Positions 16,348 to 27,417 of a stretch of DNA of 64,000 nt are shown here, in pieces. The first letter of the stretch is position 1. Each line of letters opens with the position of its first letter. Location of the stretch: the NCBI GenBank assembly GCA_040954595.2, contig CM082594.2:6510001-6574000 (forward strand), read 5' to 3'. The notes beneath the pieces are model-generated. The model saw only the letters and a program-made list of their open reading frames with translations. It ran no database searches and was not told where the DNA came from. Both the position numbers and the translations under genes were made by a program. This DNA comes from Balanoglossus misakiensis (lineage: Eukaryota > Hemichordata).

Positions 16348-17252
16348 TTTATTGGCAATAATCATATATGGCTGCATATTATGATAGACATTCTTGTTAA
16401 AACTAAACAAACAAAGTTAAGTTTGTTGTCAACTTTTCATAGAACAATCCATGTTCGAACGCATTGAAGCGAGTCAATCTATATACGTGTGTATGAGATA
16501 GGAAATCTATACAAACTGGCATGTAAATAGCCAAACTTAAAGATGTACGCCAAGCCGAATTCCGAGGTTATCTCATATACGTTCTGATTATTTCTGTCCA
16601 CGCTGACGATGACTGACCAGGACGAATGGATTGGAAGACCCAGGAAGACAGTTGATTCTGTGAACGAGAAATTAAGAAAAAGTGAACGGAAAATCAGCCT
16701 TAGTTTGCAATGTCAGTGTCACGTAGGCCTGGACAAAATGAAACCATGTACCGAATCTAAACCTACGAAAATTGGCAAGCTGAAATTTTAACTAAAAATG
16801 CGAGGTCTATCACATGCAGCAACGGCCAATAGTTTACCCAGTTTCTAACTTCAAAACCTACTGAACATAACAATGCTCTCTGTCACAGCTGACAAACTGT
16901 GAACATTTTATTTCTACCTTTACATATTTCTTGTTCAACCAGTGACGCCTTAAAGTTGTCGTTGTCTATTCCATACTTTCTCGAGGTAAGAGACAGGAGA
17001 TTTTCCAATGTATAAAAATTCTCCATCTCGCTCTGTAAGCCTCGAACAAAGTCGCTCTGTAAAATAATATAACAGACTGAAAGTGAAGTCTTTGATACGA
17101 CTAACACTATTCGCATATCGGACAGTGTCAGTACCCAGACAATCGACGGCGTACCACTTTTCTCGTGAAATAACATTTATAGATGAGCAGAATTTTCACG
17201 ACCTTTATGCAAAAATGTGGATCGAAAGGTATAGAATAATAGAATGTACCGT
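16348..17252 (-). CDS. Candidate spliced gene, partial, product unknown
   Basis: Three open segments on the minus strand join in frame: a segment ending at 17203 (start uncertain, open back to about 17252; donor ATAAAG|gtcgtg), then 17056-16918 (acceptor tattttacag, donor AAAG|gtagaa), then 16657-16479 (acceptor cgttcacag, stop TAG). Phases agree (0, then 1), and AATAAA on the minus strand at 16353-16348 sits about 125 bp past the stop, as expected for a 3' end. The predicted C-terminal part includes YTLENLLSLTSRKYGIDN and STVFLGLPIHSSWSVIVSVD. I recognise no domain. The 5' end is missing: upstream lies the satellite array, and the only in-frame acceptor (gatgaaaag) is poor. Open frames of this length arise by chance in AT-rich DNA, so the case rests on splice and poly(A) consistency. 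Confidence 0.33.
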
Positions 17253-17370
17253 ACGGACCCTGGGACAGCGAGACTCTCTGTACGTGAACTTTTTGGGGGA
17301 CCAAGTGGAGTTGCAAAGTAAACAGCCGAAGCGTTATGTCTTTTCATCAGTCGTTTGAAGACGTTCAATA

Positions 17371-17378
17371 TGACGTCA
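17371..17378. promoter_or_regulatory. Palindromic CRE, TGACGTCA
   Basis: A perfect cAMP response element core lies about 120 bp upstream of the first open segment of the candidate gene at 16.5-17.25 kb. It could be that gene's promoter element; alternatively it falls inside a longer open frame on the minus strand. It is the only perfect copy outside the SCG3 locus. Confidence 0.4.
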
Positions 17379-17512
17379 CGAGACAGGGCATCTACCTGAT
17401 AGCACAGTTACACCTGCAAAAAATTCCTGACTTAGCTAACTTTGGTGAATTTGTCATTTCTTTACATTTTTTATGGGCTAAAACCCATGTGAAATGTCAA
17501 GAAATGACCAAA

Positions 17513-20500
17513 TCACCAAAATCGCAAAGTCGGGAAATTGTCATTTTTGGACAATTTTCATGAGCTATAATCCATGAAAAAAAGCCCAATGATAAAAACA
17601 ATCAGCATCGTTCGCAAAGTATGGAAATTGTCGTTTTTGGACAAAAAATCATGGGTTATAGCTCATGAAAATCATCCAAAAATGACAATTTTTCGACTTT
17701 GCGAGATATCAAAATTTCTTCATTTTTTTGAAAAAACCATGGGTTATAGCTCATGAAAATCATCCAAAAATGACAATTTTGCGACTTTGCGAGATATCAA
17801 AATTTCTTCATTTTTTTGAAAAAACCATGGGTTATAGCTCATGAAAATCGTCCAAAAATGACAATTTTTCGACTTTGCGAGATATCAAAATTTCTTCATT
17901 TTTTTGAAAAAACCATGGGTTATAGCTCATGAAAATCGTCCAAAAATGACAATTTTTCGACTTTGCGAGATATCAAAATTTCTTCATTTTTTTGAAAAAA
18001 CCATGGGTTATAGCTCATGAAAATCGTCCAAAAATGACAATTTTTCGACTTTGCGAGAAATCAAAATTTCTTCATTTTTTTGAAAAAACCATGGGTTATA
18101 GCTCATGAAAATCGTCCAAAAATGACAATTTTTCGACTTTGCGAGATATCAAAATTTCTTCATTTTTTTGAAAAAACCATGGGTTAGCTCATGAAAATCG
18201 TCCAAAAATGACAATTTTTCGACTTTGCGAGATATCAAAATTTCTTCATTTTTTTGAAAAAACCATGGGTTATAGCTCATGAAAATCATCCAAAAATGAC
18301 AATTTTTCGACTTTGCGAGATATCAAAATTTCTTCATTTTTTTGAAAAAAACATGGGTTATAGCTCATGAAAATCATCCAAAAATGACAATTTTTCGACT
18401 TTGCGAGATATCAAAATTTCTTCATTTTTTTGAAAAAACCATGGGTTATAGCTCATGAAAATCATCCAAAAATGACAATTTTTCGATTTTGCGAGATATC
18501 AAAATTTCTTCATTTTTTTGAAAAAACCATGGGTTATAGCTCATGAAAATCGTCCAAAAATGACAATTTTTCGACTTTGCGAGAAATCAAAATTTCTTCA
18601 TTTTTTTGAAAAAACCATGGGTTATAGCTCATGAAAATCGTCCAAAAATGACAATTTTTCGACTTTGCGAGATATCAAAATTTCTTCATTTTTTTGAAAA
18701 ACCATGGGTTATAGCTCATGAAAATCGTCCAAAAATGACAATTTTTCGACTTTGCGAGATATCAAAATTTTATCATTTTTTTGAAAAAACCATGGGTTAT
18801 AGCTCATGAAAATCATCCAAAAATGACAATTTTTCGACTTTGCGAGATATCAAAATTTCTTCATTTTTTTGAAAAAACCATGGGTTATAGCTCATGAAAA
18901 TCATCCAAAAATGACAATTTTTCGACTTTGCGAGATATCAAAATTTCTTCATTTTTTTGAAAAAACCATGGGTTATAGCTCATGAAAATCATCCAAAAAT
19001 GACAATTTTTCGACTTTGCGAGATATCAAAATTTCTTCATTTTTTTGAAAAAACCATGGGTTATAGCTCATGAAAATCATGCAAAAATGACAATTTTTCG
19101 ACTTTGCGAGATATCAAAATTTCTTCATTTTTTTGAAAAAACCATGGGTTATAGCTCATGAAAATCATCCAAAAATGACAATTTTTCGACTTTGCGAGAT
19201 ATCAAAATTTCTTCATTTTTTTGAAAAAACCATGGGTTATAGCTCATGAAAATCGTCCAAAAATGACAATTTTTCGGCTTTGCGAGATATCAAAATTTCT
19301 TCATTTTTTTGAAAAAACCATGGGTTATAGCTCATGAAAATCGTCCAAAAATGACAATTTTTCGACTTTGCGAGATATCAAAATTTCTTCATTTTTTTGA
19401 AAAAACCATGGGTTAGCTCATGAAAATCGTCCAAAAATGACAATTTTTCGACTTTGCGAGATATCAAAATTTCTTCATTTTTTTGAAAAAACCATGGGTT
19501 ATAGCTCATGAAAATCATCCAAAAATGACAATTTTTTGACTTTGCGAGATATCAAAATTTCTTCATTTTTTTGAAAAAACCATGGGTTATAGCTCATGAA
19601 AATCGTCCAAAAATGACAATTTTTCGACTTTGCGAGATATCAAAATTTCTTCATTTTTTTGAAAAAACCATGGGTTATAGCTCATGAAAATCATCCAAAA
19701 ATGACAATTTTTTCGACTTTGCGAGATATCAAAATTTCTTCATTTTTTTGAAAAAACCATGGGTTATAGCTCATGAAAATCGTCCAAAAATGACAATTTT
19801 TCGACTTTGCGAGATATCAAAATTTCTTCATTTTTTTGAAAAAACCATGGGTTATAGCTCATGAAAATCGTCCAAAAATGACAATTTTTCGACTTTGCGA
19901 GATATCAAAATTTCTTCATTTTTTTGAAAAAACCATGGGTTATAGCTCATGAAAATCGTCCAAAAATGACAATTTTTCGACTTTGCGAGATATCAAAATT
20001 TCTTCATTTTTTTGAAAAAACCATGGGTTATAGCTCATGAAAATCGTCCAAAAATGACAATTTTTCGACTTTGCGAGATATCAAAATTTCTTCATTTTTT
20101 TGAAAAAACCATGGGTTATAGCTCATGAAAATCATCCAAAAATGACAATTTTTCGACTTTGCGAGATATCAAAATTTCTTCATTTTTTGAAAAAACCATG
20201 GGTTATAGCTCATGAAAATCATCCAAAAATGACAATTTTCGACTTTGCGAGATATCAAAATTTCTTCATTTTTTTGAAAAAACCATGGGTTATAGCTCAT
20301 GAAAATCATCCAAAAATGACAATTTTTCGACTTTGCGAGATATCAAAATTTCTTCATTTTTTTGAAAAAACCATGGGTTATAGCTCATGAAAATCATCCA
20401 AAAATGACAATTTTTCGACTTTGCGAGATATCAAAATTTCTTCATTTTTTTGAAAAAACCATGGGTTGTAGCTCATGAAAATCATCCAAAAATGACAATT

Positions 20501-23500
20501 TTTCGACTTTGCGAGATATCAAAATTTCTTCATTTTTTTGAAAAAACCATGGGTTGTAGCTCATGAAAATCATCCAAAAATGACAATTTTTTCGACTTTG
20601 CGAGATATCAAAATTTCTTCATTTTTTTGAAAAAACCATGGGTTGTAGCTCATGAAAATCATCCAAAAATGACAATTTTTCGACTTTGCGAGATATCAAA
20701 ATTTCTTCATTTTTTTGAAAAAACCATGGGTTATAGCTCNNNNNNNNNNNNNNNNNNNNNNNNNNNNNNNNNNNNNNNNNNNNNNNNNNNNNNNNNNNNN
20801 NNNNNNNNNNNNNNNNNNNNNNNNNNNNNNNNNNNNNNNATTTCTTCATTTTTTTGAAAAAACCATGGTTGTTATAGCGTCATGAAAATCATCCAAAAAT
20901 GACGAATTTTTCGACGTGAGAGTATTTCTTCATTTTTTTGAAAAACCATGGTGTATAGCTCATGAAAATCATCCAAAAATGACAATTTTTCGACTTTGCG
21001 AGATATCAAAATTTCTTCATTTTTTTGAAAAAACCATGGGTTATAGCTCATGAAAATCGTCCAAAAATGACAATTTTTCGACTTTGAGAGATAACATCTC
21101 GTGAGAAGTATTTCTTCATTTTTTTGAAAAAACCATGGGTTATAGCTCATGAAAATCATCCAAAAATGACAATTTTTCGACTTTGCGAGATATCAAAATT
21201 TCTTCATTTTTTTGAAAAACCATGGGTTATAGCTCATGAAAATCGTCCAAAAATGACAATTTTTCGACTTTGCGAGATATCAAAATTTCTTCATTTTTTT
21301 GAAAAAACCATGGGTTATAGCTCATGAAAATCATCCAAAAATGACAATTTTTCGACTTTGCGAGATATCAAAATTTCTTCATTTTTTTGAAAAAAACCAT
21401 GGGTTATAGCTCATGAAAATCGTCCAAAAATGACAATTTTTCGACTTTGCGAGATATCAAAATTTCTTCATTTTTTTGAAAAAACCATGGGTTATAGCTC
21501 ATGAAAATCGTCCAAAAATGACAATTTTTCGACTTTGCGAGATATCAAAATTTCTTCATTTTTTTGAAAAAACCATGGGTTATAGCTCATGAAAATCGTC
21601 CAAAAATGACAATTTTTCGACTTTGCGAGATATCAAAATTTCTTCATTTTTTTTGAAAAAACCATGGGTTATAGCTCATGAAAATCGTCCAAAAATGACA
21701 ATTTTTCGACTTTGCGAGATATCAAAATTTCTTCATTTTTTTGAAAAAACCATGGGTTATAGCTCATGAAAATCGTCCAAAAATGACAATTTTTCGACTT
21801 TGCGAGATATCAAAATTTCTTCATTTTTTTGAAAAAACCATGGGTTATAGCTCATGAAAATCGTCCAAAAATGACAATTTTTCGACTTTGCGAGATATCA
21901 AAATTTCTTCATTTTTTTGAAAAAACCATGGGTTATAGCTCATGAAAATCGTCCAAAAATGACAATTTTTTGACTTTGCGAGATATCAAAATTTCTTCAT
22001 TTTTTTGAAAAAACCATGGGTTATAGCTCATGAAAATCGTCCAAAAATGACAATTTTTCGACTTTGCGAGATATCAAAATTTCTTCATTTTTTTGAAAAA
22101 ACCATGGGTTATAGCTCATGAAAATCGTCCAAAAATGACAATTTTTCGACTTTGCGAGATATCAAAATTTCTTCATTTTTTTGAAAAAAACCATGGGTTA
22201 TAGCTCATGAAAATCGTCCAAAAATGACAATTTTGCGACTTTGCGAGATATCAAAATTTCTTCATTTTTTTGAAAAAAACCATGGGTTATAGCTCATGAA
22301 AATCGTCCAAAAATGACAATTTTTCGACTTTGCGAGATATCAAAATTTCTTCATTTTTTTGAAAAAACCATGGGTTATAGCTCATGAAAATCGTCCAAAA
22401 ATGACAATTTTTCGACTTTGCGAGATATCAAAATTTCTTCATTTTTTTGAAAAAACCATGGGTTATAGCTCATGAAAATCGTCCAAAAATGACAATTTTT
22501 CGACTTTGCGAGATATCAAAATTTCTTCATTTTTTTGAAAAAACCATGGGTTATAGCTCATGAAAATCGTCCAAAAATGACAATTTTTCGACTTTGCGAG
22601 ATATCAAAATTTCTTCATTTTTTTGAAAAAACCATGGGTTATAGCTCATGAAAATCGTCCAAAAATGACAATTTTGCGACTTTGCGAGATATCAAAATTT
22701 CTTCATTTTTTTGAAAAAACCATGGGTTATAGCTCATGAAAATCGTCCAAAAATGACAATTTTGCGACTTTGCGAGATATCAAAATTTCTTCATTTTTTT
22801 GAAAAAACCATGGGTTATAGCTCATGAAAATCGTCCAAAAATGACAATTTTGCGACTTTGCGAGATATCAAAATTTCTTCATTTTTTTGAAAAAACCATG
22901 GGTTATAGCTCATGAAAATCGTCCAAAAATGACAATTTTTCGACTTTGCGAGATATCAAAATTTCTTCATTTTTTTGAAAAAACCATGGGTTATAGCTCA
23001 TGAAAATCGTCCAAAAATGACAATTTTTCGACTTTGCGAGATATCAAAATTTCTTCATTTTTTTGAAAAAACCATGGGTTATAGCTCATGAAAATCGTCC
23101 AAAAATGACAATTTTTCGACTTTGCGAGATATCAAAATTTCTTCATTTTTTTGAAAAAACCATGGGTTATAGCTCATGAAAATCGTCCAAAAATGACAAT
23201 TTTTCGACTTTGCGAGATATCAAAATTTCTTCATTTTTTTGAAAAAACCATGGGTTATAGCTCATGAAAATCGTCAAAAATGACAATTTTTCGACTTTGC
23301 GAGATATCAAAATTTCTTCATTTTTTTGAAAAAACCATGGGTTATAGCTCATGAAAATCGTCCAAAAATGACAATTTTTTGACTTTGCGAGATATCAAAA
23401 TTTCTTCATTTTTTTGAAAAAACCATGGGTTATAGCTCATGAAAATCGTCCAAAAATGACAATTTTTCGACTTTGCGAGATATCAAAATTTCTTCATTTT

Positions 23501-24790
23501 TTTGAAAAAACCATGGGTTATAGCTCATGAAAATCATCCAAAAATGACAATTTTTCGACTTTGCGAGATATCAAAATTTCTTCATTTTTTTGAAAAAACC
23601 ATGGGTTATAGCTCATGAAAATCATCCAAAAATGACAATTTTTCGACTTTGCGAGATATCAAAATTTCTTCATTTTTTTGAAAAAACCATGGGTTATAGC
23701 TCATGAAAATCATCCAAAAATGACAATTTTTCGACTTTGCGAGATATCAAAATTTCTTCATTTTTTTGAAAAAACCATGGGTTATAGCTCATGAAAATCA
23801 TCCAAAAATGACAATTTTTCGACTTTGCGAGATATCAAAATTTCTTCATTTTTTTGAAAAAACCATGGGTTATAGCTCATGAAAATCGTCCAAAAATGAC
23901 AATTTTTCGACTTTGCGAGATATCAAAATTTCTTCATTTTTTTGAAAAAACCATGGGTTATAGCTCATGAAAATCGTCCAAAAATGACAATTTTTCGACT
24001 TTGCGAGATATCAAAATTTCTTCATTTTTTTGAAAAAACCATGGGTTATAGCTCATGAAAATCGTCCAAAAATGACAATTTTGCGACTTTGCGAGATATC
24101 AAAATTTCTTCATTTTTTTGAAAAAACCATGGGTTATAGCTCATGAAAATCGTCCAAAAATGACAATTTTGCGACTTTGCGAGATATCAAAATTTCTTCA
24201 TTTTTTTGAAAAAACCATGGGTTATAGCTCATGAAAATCGTCCAAAAATGACAATTTTGCGACTTTGCGAGATATCAAAATTTCTTCATTTTTTTGAAAA
24301 AACCATGGGTTATAGCTCATGAAAATCGTCCAAAAATGACAATTTTTCGACTTTGCGAGATATCAAAATTTCTTCATTTTTTGAAAAAACCATGGGTTAT
24401 AGCTCATGAAAATCGTCCAAAAATGACAATTTTTCGACTTTGCGAGATATCAAAATTTCTTCATTTTTTTGAAAAAACCATGGGTTATAGCTCATGAAAA
24501 TCGTCCAAAAATGACAATTTTTCGACTTTGCGAGATATCAAAATTTCTTCATTTTTTTTAAAAAACCATGGGTTATAGCTCATGAAAATCATCCAAAAAT
24601 GACGATTTTTCGACTTTCCGAAATTATCAAAATTTCTTCTTTTTTTTTGAAAAAAGCATGGGTTATAGCTCATGAAAATCATCAAAAAATGTCAATTTTT
24701 CGACCTTGGGAATGTTCAATTTTTTCATGGGTTATAGCTCATGAAAAGTGTCAAAATATGTCAAATTTCCGACTTTGAGAACTTTGGTGA
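17513..24790. repeat. Satellite array of about 80 copies of an 88-bp monomer
   Basis: A head-to-tail array whose monomer can be read as CATGGGTTATAGCTCATG, AAAATCGTCCAAAAATGACA, ATTTTTCGACTTTGCGAGAT, ATCAAAATTTCTTCATTTTT, TTGAAAAAAC. Most copies differ at only a few positions: cgtcc versus catcc, tttttcgac versus ttttgcgac, and 5 to 7 A or T in homopolymers. The 88-bp length is not a multiple of three, so the open frames seen across it are artefacts. Copies become divergent toward the right edge. The left edge (17513-17580) contains a monomer half-unit in the opposite orientation to the array. It lies between the candidate minus-strand gene and the SCG3 promoter region. Confidence 0.97.
20740..20839. 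other. Assembly gap of 100 N inside the satellite
   Basis: Exactly 100 N, the usual placeholder for a gap of unknown size. The units just right of it (20840-21115) carry insertions and scrambled stretches not seen elsewhere in the array, which looks like consensus error at a contig end. The true array may be much longer than shown. Confidence 0.95.
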
Positions 24791-27120
24791 TTGTAGAATC
24801 TGAAAATCCTACGGCCTATGGTCCCCCGACAGGTACACACGAGACACACGTATTCTTTCGAGCATGTTTAATAAATATAGAACGGTTCTGAATAAAGAAA
24901 AGAAATTACAAGTAGAATAAATTCAAGAAAATTATAACAATGAAAAAAACCAGCATACAAATTTTATACATGGCAGAAATAAATGCGTTCATTACATCAA
25001 GTATCCAGTAAATTCTAATTGCTAAGGAAAAGAGTCAGAAATTTCTCGAAATGCAAACGTTTATTATTACTTGACACACTGTATCGATAGAAAAAGAAAA
25101 CATTGCGTATCACGTGTGTTTTCAGACGGCTGAACGAAAAAAACCAACCCTCTGACACCGCATATAAATATTGATTTTTCGTCGTCATTTGTATAGATTC
25201 GAACAGTGCCTTTGCAATCTAAACATGTCCTGTTTTCAAACTCTTCATCTCCAAAGAAGGGAATTTTTGTGGGAGTTGTTTTGCTCGTCGATATGGACAT
25301 TTCGGAACGGGGACAGTGGATTATGTATTATGCACAACTTGGCCATTTTAATCAAATGATTTTTTTTTCGGTACTTCCACAAATAAGTCCGATTAGCAGT
25401 CTTTTGATCACATGATATGTATCTAAATTAAATTGCATCATTCATCATGCAATTCAGTTATGATTATCTTTTAATCCAAAGTGCAAATCCAACAGGATGA
25501 AATCAGAGCAGGATTTCGATTTTTATTTCGAAGTATTTTTTTACCCTGTGTAATGTTTTTCAATTGACAATCTTGTCTTTTTTTTTTTAATCACGGGCGG
25601 GCTGTAACTGCGAAAGTTTTTGGGCTGATTCAGCATTTGTAAACAAGACAATTTCAACATATAGCATAGTGTTTTCCTCGCCAATGTTCGTCATAAGGTG
25701 TATAAACAACTTCACTCCGCAGTTTTAATTATTAAGTAAATGCACAAACATGGTGGGCGTCGTTGGCATGGCAATTCCATAGTAACACACTTCGTCCCAT
25801 CCCGGATCGCAATAATCTAGCAACGTTGCATGGCTGCCCATCTTTCGTGAGTCGTGATGTCGTGCTGCTTAATTAGATCTAAAATACAACTGCTTGCAAA
25901 TACATGAAACCCTTTGCGTCAATGTCACGTGGGTAAAATGATATGTAGGATAATCTATAACCAACAGCACCGGGTCACGACGAAATGGAGTAAAAGAAAT
26001 ACCCGGATAAGCAACGGTGCCTAGCCACTTAGAAAACAGAAAAATCCGAAGAAATCATTTTATCTTAGAAGAAACTTAATTACTTTCTTCATAAAATTCA
26101 AGGAATATGTGTAGCTTGGTATTTAGAAAATGCATAGTTACATATAATAATCTTATGTCAGCAACCGAGATTCATATTTTGCTTTAAAAGATTCTACTTT
26201 TTTGTCAGATGTTGAATATCGACGGTTTCCCGCCTCATTGTTCGCTACCGCCTGACACAGATTTAGCGCACGGGTCGATTGTCCCGATAATTTCTGAAAA
26301 TCAATGATGGGAAAAAAATCGTTCAAATGCTGTCAACTTCGCATTGTTGACTTCTTGCCCGCCAGGGTTGTAATCCGTGCTGGAGGCGGGCCGTGTATTG
26401 ATGGATCGACGTGGCGCACATGTCTAGCAGTGCGACGATTCACTCCGAGCAGCATCAGCTGGGTGTGTACGAGGCGACTCCGTGTCGACCGTCGGTAATG
26501 AATTACAAGAATGGCTGTATACCGCGCACACACGCGAGGATCCGCGATATCTGTCAATCGGATCTGATCCAGCCCACTTATGTTTCCAGAGTAACGCGAT
26601 GGTTAGAATATTATGAAACCTGCTCCTCCACTCATCTCGACGCCATTCATCAAAGCTGTTACTAATTATTAAATCCATATTCTTCTAGATGCGACTTAGT
26701 TGTTAATAATGATAATTTGTGAGTTTCATCAGTCCGCGCAATGGCAGGGGATTCCATTAACAACGCGGGTGATCACCCTGGCGATCCAAATACCGATTCC
26801 AGTCCCATCGACAGAAACACGTCGTTTTTACCCGGGTGAATAAAATGCGAGCTTTTTAAGACGTGTCGAACTTTATGGTGATTGCAATGTAAATTGCCGC
26901 ATCTTGTACATGCAGCGGCGCGATTTCCGTTTACCCATCGCCCACACGCGCGCACATGATATCACGCGGTGAACTGCGCCGTAACCTAGGAGACGCCGAC
27001 TTTCCGTCTTCTTCCTCCCTCGCATCCGAATGGCATGTCGATCAGTGAGACAGAAGATCAGCCGCTCATTAAAAATGCACACGGTCCGCGAAGCAGTCTC
27101 TTCCCCCCTCCACCTCTGAT
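24791..27120. other. Intergenic DNA between satellite and SCG3 promoter
   Basis: Mostly AT-rich unique sequence that becomes richer in CpG from about 26200. A minus-strand 77-residue open frame at 25300-25067 (FFGDEEFENRTCLDCKG near its middle) has a plausible start codon but no recognised domain; it is discussed under findings. Other frames overlap on both strands and look like chance. Confidence 0.45.
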
Positions 27121-27143
27121 TCGTCCCCCGATTCTTGCTTCGG

Positions 27144-27190
27144 TGACGTCGCCTTGCGTCGGCAGTGACGTCAGCAGGCCTTAAAGAGAC
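27144..27190 (+). promoter_or_regulatory. SCG3 proximal promoter with two CRE sites
   Basis: TGACGTCG at 27144-27151 is followed by the perfect palindromic CRE TGACGTCA at 27166-27173 and a TATA-like CTTAAAGAG at about 27180-27187. The spacing suggests a start of transcription near 27205-27215 and a 5' UTR of roughly 200 bp before the ATG at 27418. A CRE next to a TATA-like box is the arrangement known from vertebrate chromogranin A promoters. The start site is inferred, not observed. Confidence 0.6.
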
Positions 27191-27417
27191 ACCCTCGGTA
27201 TTGATCGGCAGCACATCGCTCCACGCTGTCGACAAGACGACTACACACGCTCGCTCGACGACGCTACCTGCAGACGGCAATACTCGACCGTACCACACAT
27301 TGTTTTTTTTATTGTAAGTTGACGGCAGGTAGTAGCTGTATTTCGTGGCCAACCGACGAGTAACCCACTAAGAGAATTTCCTCCGAGAATATTATTACTC
27401 TGAAGACATTTACAAAG

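Noticed and set aside
17574-24685. Repeated open frames on both strands across the satellite
   Set aside because: They follow from the 88-bp tandem repeat, begin and stop at repeat-dependent positions and are broken by every indel.
17500-24800. CRISPR array
   Set aside because: Repeats are contiguous with no unique spacers and the DNA is eukaryotic; it is a satellite.
26873-27352. 159-codon minus-strand open frame over the SCG3 promoter
   Set aside because: It overlaps the CRE/TATA-like promoter and 5' UTR of SCG3, has no recognisable motif, and lies in locally CpG-richer DNA where stops are rarer.
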